A stretch of 64,000 nt of DNA from Flavobacterium sp. UMI-01 (GTDB lineage Bacteria; Bacteroidota; Bacteroidia; Flavobacteriales; Flavobacteriaceae): NCBI RefSeq assembly GCF_019656315.1, contig NZ_BPLU01000008.1, forward strand, positions 349,140-413,139, read 5' to 3'. The notes under the pieces are model-generated. The model was not told the DNA's origin. It ran no database searches and saw nothing but the letters and a program-made list of their open reading frames with translations. Both the position numbers and the translations under genes were made by a program. Shown in pieces: positions 62,745 to 64,000 of the stretch (positions within the stretch are counted from its first letter, which is position 1; each line of letters starts with the position of its first letter).

Positions 62745-64000
62745 ATGGACAAAATAAAAATATTATGGGTAGATGACGAAATTGATTATCTAAAGCCCCA
62801 CATCCTTTTTTTAGAGAAAAAAAACTACAGTGTAACGACATGTAATAATGGTCGTGATGCCATCGAAATATTTGAAAACGAAAATTTTGACATCGTATTT
62901 CTAGACGAAAACATGCCAGGAATGAGTGGACTCGAAACCCTTTCGGAAATGAAAGAAAAAAAGTCGGCCGTTCCTATGATAATGATTACCAAAAGCGAGG
63001 AAGAATATATTATGGAAGAAGCCATAGGTTCTAAAATCGCTGATTATCTTATCAAACCAGTCAATCCTAATCAAATTTTATTAAGTTTAAAAAAGAACCT
63101 AGACCATTCTAGACTTATTTCTGAAAAAACAACCTTGGATTATCAAAAAGAATTTCGGAAAATAGCAATGGAAATGGCTATGGTGAATTCTTATGAAGAT
63201 TGGATTGAATTGTATAAAAAATTGATCTTTTGGGAACTCAATTTAGAAAATATCAATGATCAAGCGATGATTGAAATTTTGGAATCTCAAAAAGTTGAAG
63301 CGAATTCTCAATTTGGAAAATTTATTGAACGAAATTATGAAGACTGGTTTGAACCAAAAGCTGATAAACCCATACAATCGCATACTTTATTCAAAGAACT
63401 TGTAGTTCCTGAATTAGTCAAAAAAGAGAAACCAGTACTTTTTATAGTCATTGACAATTTACGTTATGACCAATGGAAAGCCTTTGAAGATGTAGTGGCC
63501 AACTATTACAAACTAGAAAAAGAAGTACCCTACTACTCCATCCTGCCTACCGCTACTCAATATGCACGAAATGCAATTTTCTCAGGCTTATTACCAGTGG
63601 ATATGGAAAAAAAATTTCCTCAATATTGGAAAAACGATCCTGACGAAGGCGGAAAAAACTTATATGAAGCCGAATTTTTATCCGCTCAATTAAAACGTTT
63701 GGGACTTAATATCAAAGAAGATTATTTTAAAATTACCAATCTAGCAGGTGGAAAAAAATTAGTCGAAAATTTTAAAGCTTTCAAAAACAATGATTTGGTC
63801 ACCATCGTTTACAATTTTGTGGACATGCTTTCTCATGCCAAAACAGAGATGGATGTGGTAAAAGAACTAGCTTCAGATGACAAAGCGTATCGTTCATTAA
63901 CTTTAAGTTGGTTTAAAAATTCTCCGTTGTTAGAAATCATTCAACAAGCGCAACTCCTTGGTTTTAAACTGATTTTAACCACTGACCACGGAACTATAAA
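62745..64000 (+). CDS. porX: T9SS response regulator PorX (3' end beyond the window)
   Basis: ATG 62745 starts an open frame that runs to the edge (418 codons seen of about 515 expected). Residues 1-120 are a receiver domain with WVDDE and the phospho-Asp in VFLDENMPG (D54) and the switch Lys in IKPVNP. A PglZ/alkaline phosphatase-like domain follows, with VLFIVIDNLRYDQWK, LPTATQYARNAIFSG and TTDHGTI at the window end. PorX with PorY and an ECF sigma factor regulates the type IX secretion system. The frame is open at the right edge because of the window cut. Confidence 0.93.
   Translation, partial: MDKIKILWVDDEIDYLKPHILFLEKKNYSVTTCNNGRDAIEIFENENFDIVFLDENMPGMSGLETLSEMKEKKSAVPMIMITKSEEEYIMEEAIGSKIADYLIKPVNPNQILLSLKKNLDHSRLISEKTTLDYQKEFRKIAMEMAMVNSYEDWIELYKKLIFWELNLENINDQAMIEILESQKVEANSQFGKFIERNYEDWFEPKADKPIQSHTLFKELVVPELVKKEKPVLFIVIDNLRYDQWKAFEDVVANYYKLEKEVPYYSILPTATQYARNAIFSGLLPVDMEKKFPQYWKNDPDEGGKNLYEAEFLSAQLKRLGLNIKEDYFKITNLAGGKKLVENFKAFKNNDLVTIVYNFVDMLSHAKTEMDVVKELASDDKAYRSLTLSWFKNSPLLEIIQQAQLLGFKLILTTDHGTI

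Noticed and set aside
1..64000. tRNA or rRNA genes and insertion sequences
   Set aside because: No cloverleaf with a TPsiC-like GTTCGA arm in context, no rRNA-like tracts, and no transposase frames with terminal repeats were found by eye.

Overview
The window reads as a chromosomal piece of a low-GC Bacteroidota, most probably Flavobacterium or a close relative. The evidence is the product set (PorX, an LpxC/FabZ fusion, a complete Na+-NQR operon, an ECF sigma/FecR/TonB-receptor trio, Bacteroidota lipoproteins), promoter boxes of the TAnnTTTG type, and short AT-rich leaders with little Shine-Dalgarno signal. I found no tRNA, rRNA, insertion sequence or CRISPR array.

Layout. 0-14 kb is mixed housekeeping: ComM, RecG, a DUF2059 protein, a DUF1697 protein, a Dph6-like ATP pyrophosphatase, an M1 aminopeptidase, TSUP, MFS and APC transporters, an NTF2-like protein and a HAD phosphatase. 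14.12-21.14 kb is a compact accessory element with every gene on the minus strand. 21.3-27 kb holds a CBS/nucleotidyltransferase signalling protein with a degenerate exonuclease-like partner, a YeiH transporter and a VWA membrane protein. 27-36 kb is a minus-strand block with FabG, SucD, EF-P and the lipid A genes lpxA, lpxC/fabZ, lpxD and an lpxD paralogue. 36-42.5 kb is a GbsR/MarR-regulated RND efflux operon. 42.8-50 kb is nqrABCDEF-apbE plus a convergent small Cys-rich membrane protein that looks like the NQR maturation factor NqrM. 50-55.5 kb has CBS, M23-like, DUF3307 and SatD-like genes and a LysR/SbtA-type bicarbonate transporter locus. 55.6-62.5 kb is envelope and signalling: an OMP, a metalloprotease lipoprotein, a lipoprotein, sigma, FecR and a TonB receptor. 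The window ends inside porX.

The main discovery candidate is the element at 14124-21142. It is bounded by two 28-bp dif-like sites (25 of 28 identical, identical 6-bp central region, 11-6-11 XerC/XerD layout), which predict a 6,991-bp circle. It encodes no integrase, so it should integrate with the host XerCD. It carries a Rep_trans-like rolling-circle initiator, small DNA-binding or metal-binding proteins, a candidate capsid protein behind a terminator and operator, a pilot-like coiled-coil membrane protein, several tiny single-span membrane proteins, and a lytic transglycosylase fused to an EF-hand. Size, gene order and the lack of a Zot-type ATPase suggest a small icosahedral, perhaps membrane-containing, (ss)DNA phage of Flavobacteriia, comparable in style to FLiP or the small Cellulophaga ssDNA phages. 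This affiliation is inference. Five genes of 40-58 residues in it were read directly from the sequence, and it has its own repeats, operators and hairpins, with a candidate small RNA on the strand opposite the genes.

Elsewhere the notable points are the NqrM-like protein, the exonuclease-like protein without catalytic residues, an M23-like protein without zinc ligands, a gene remnant with a 24-bp tandem duplication at 10.7 kb, and two unusually long hairpins at 55.5 and 57.1 kb.
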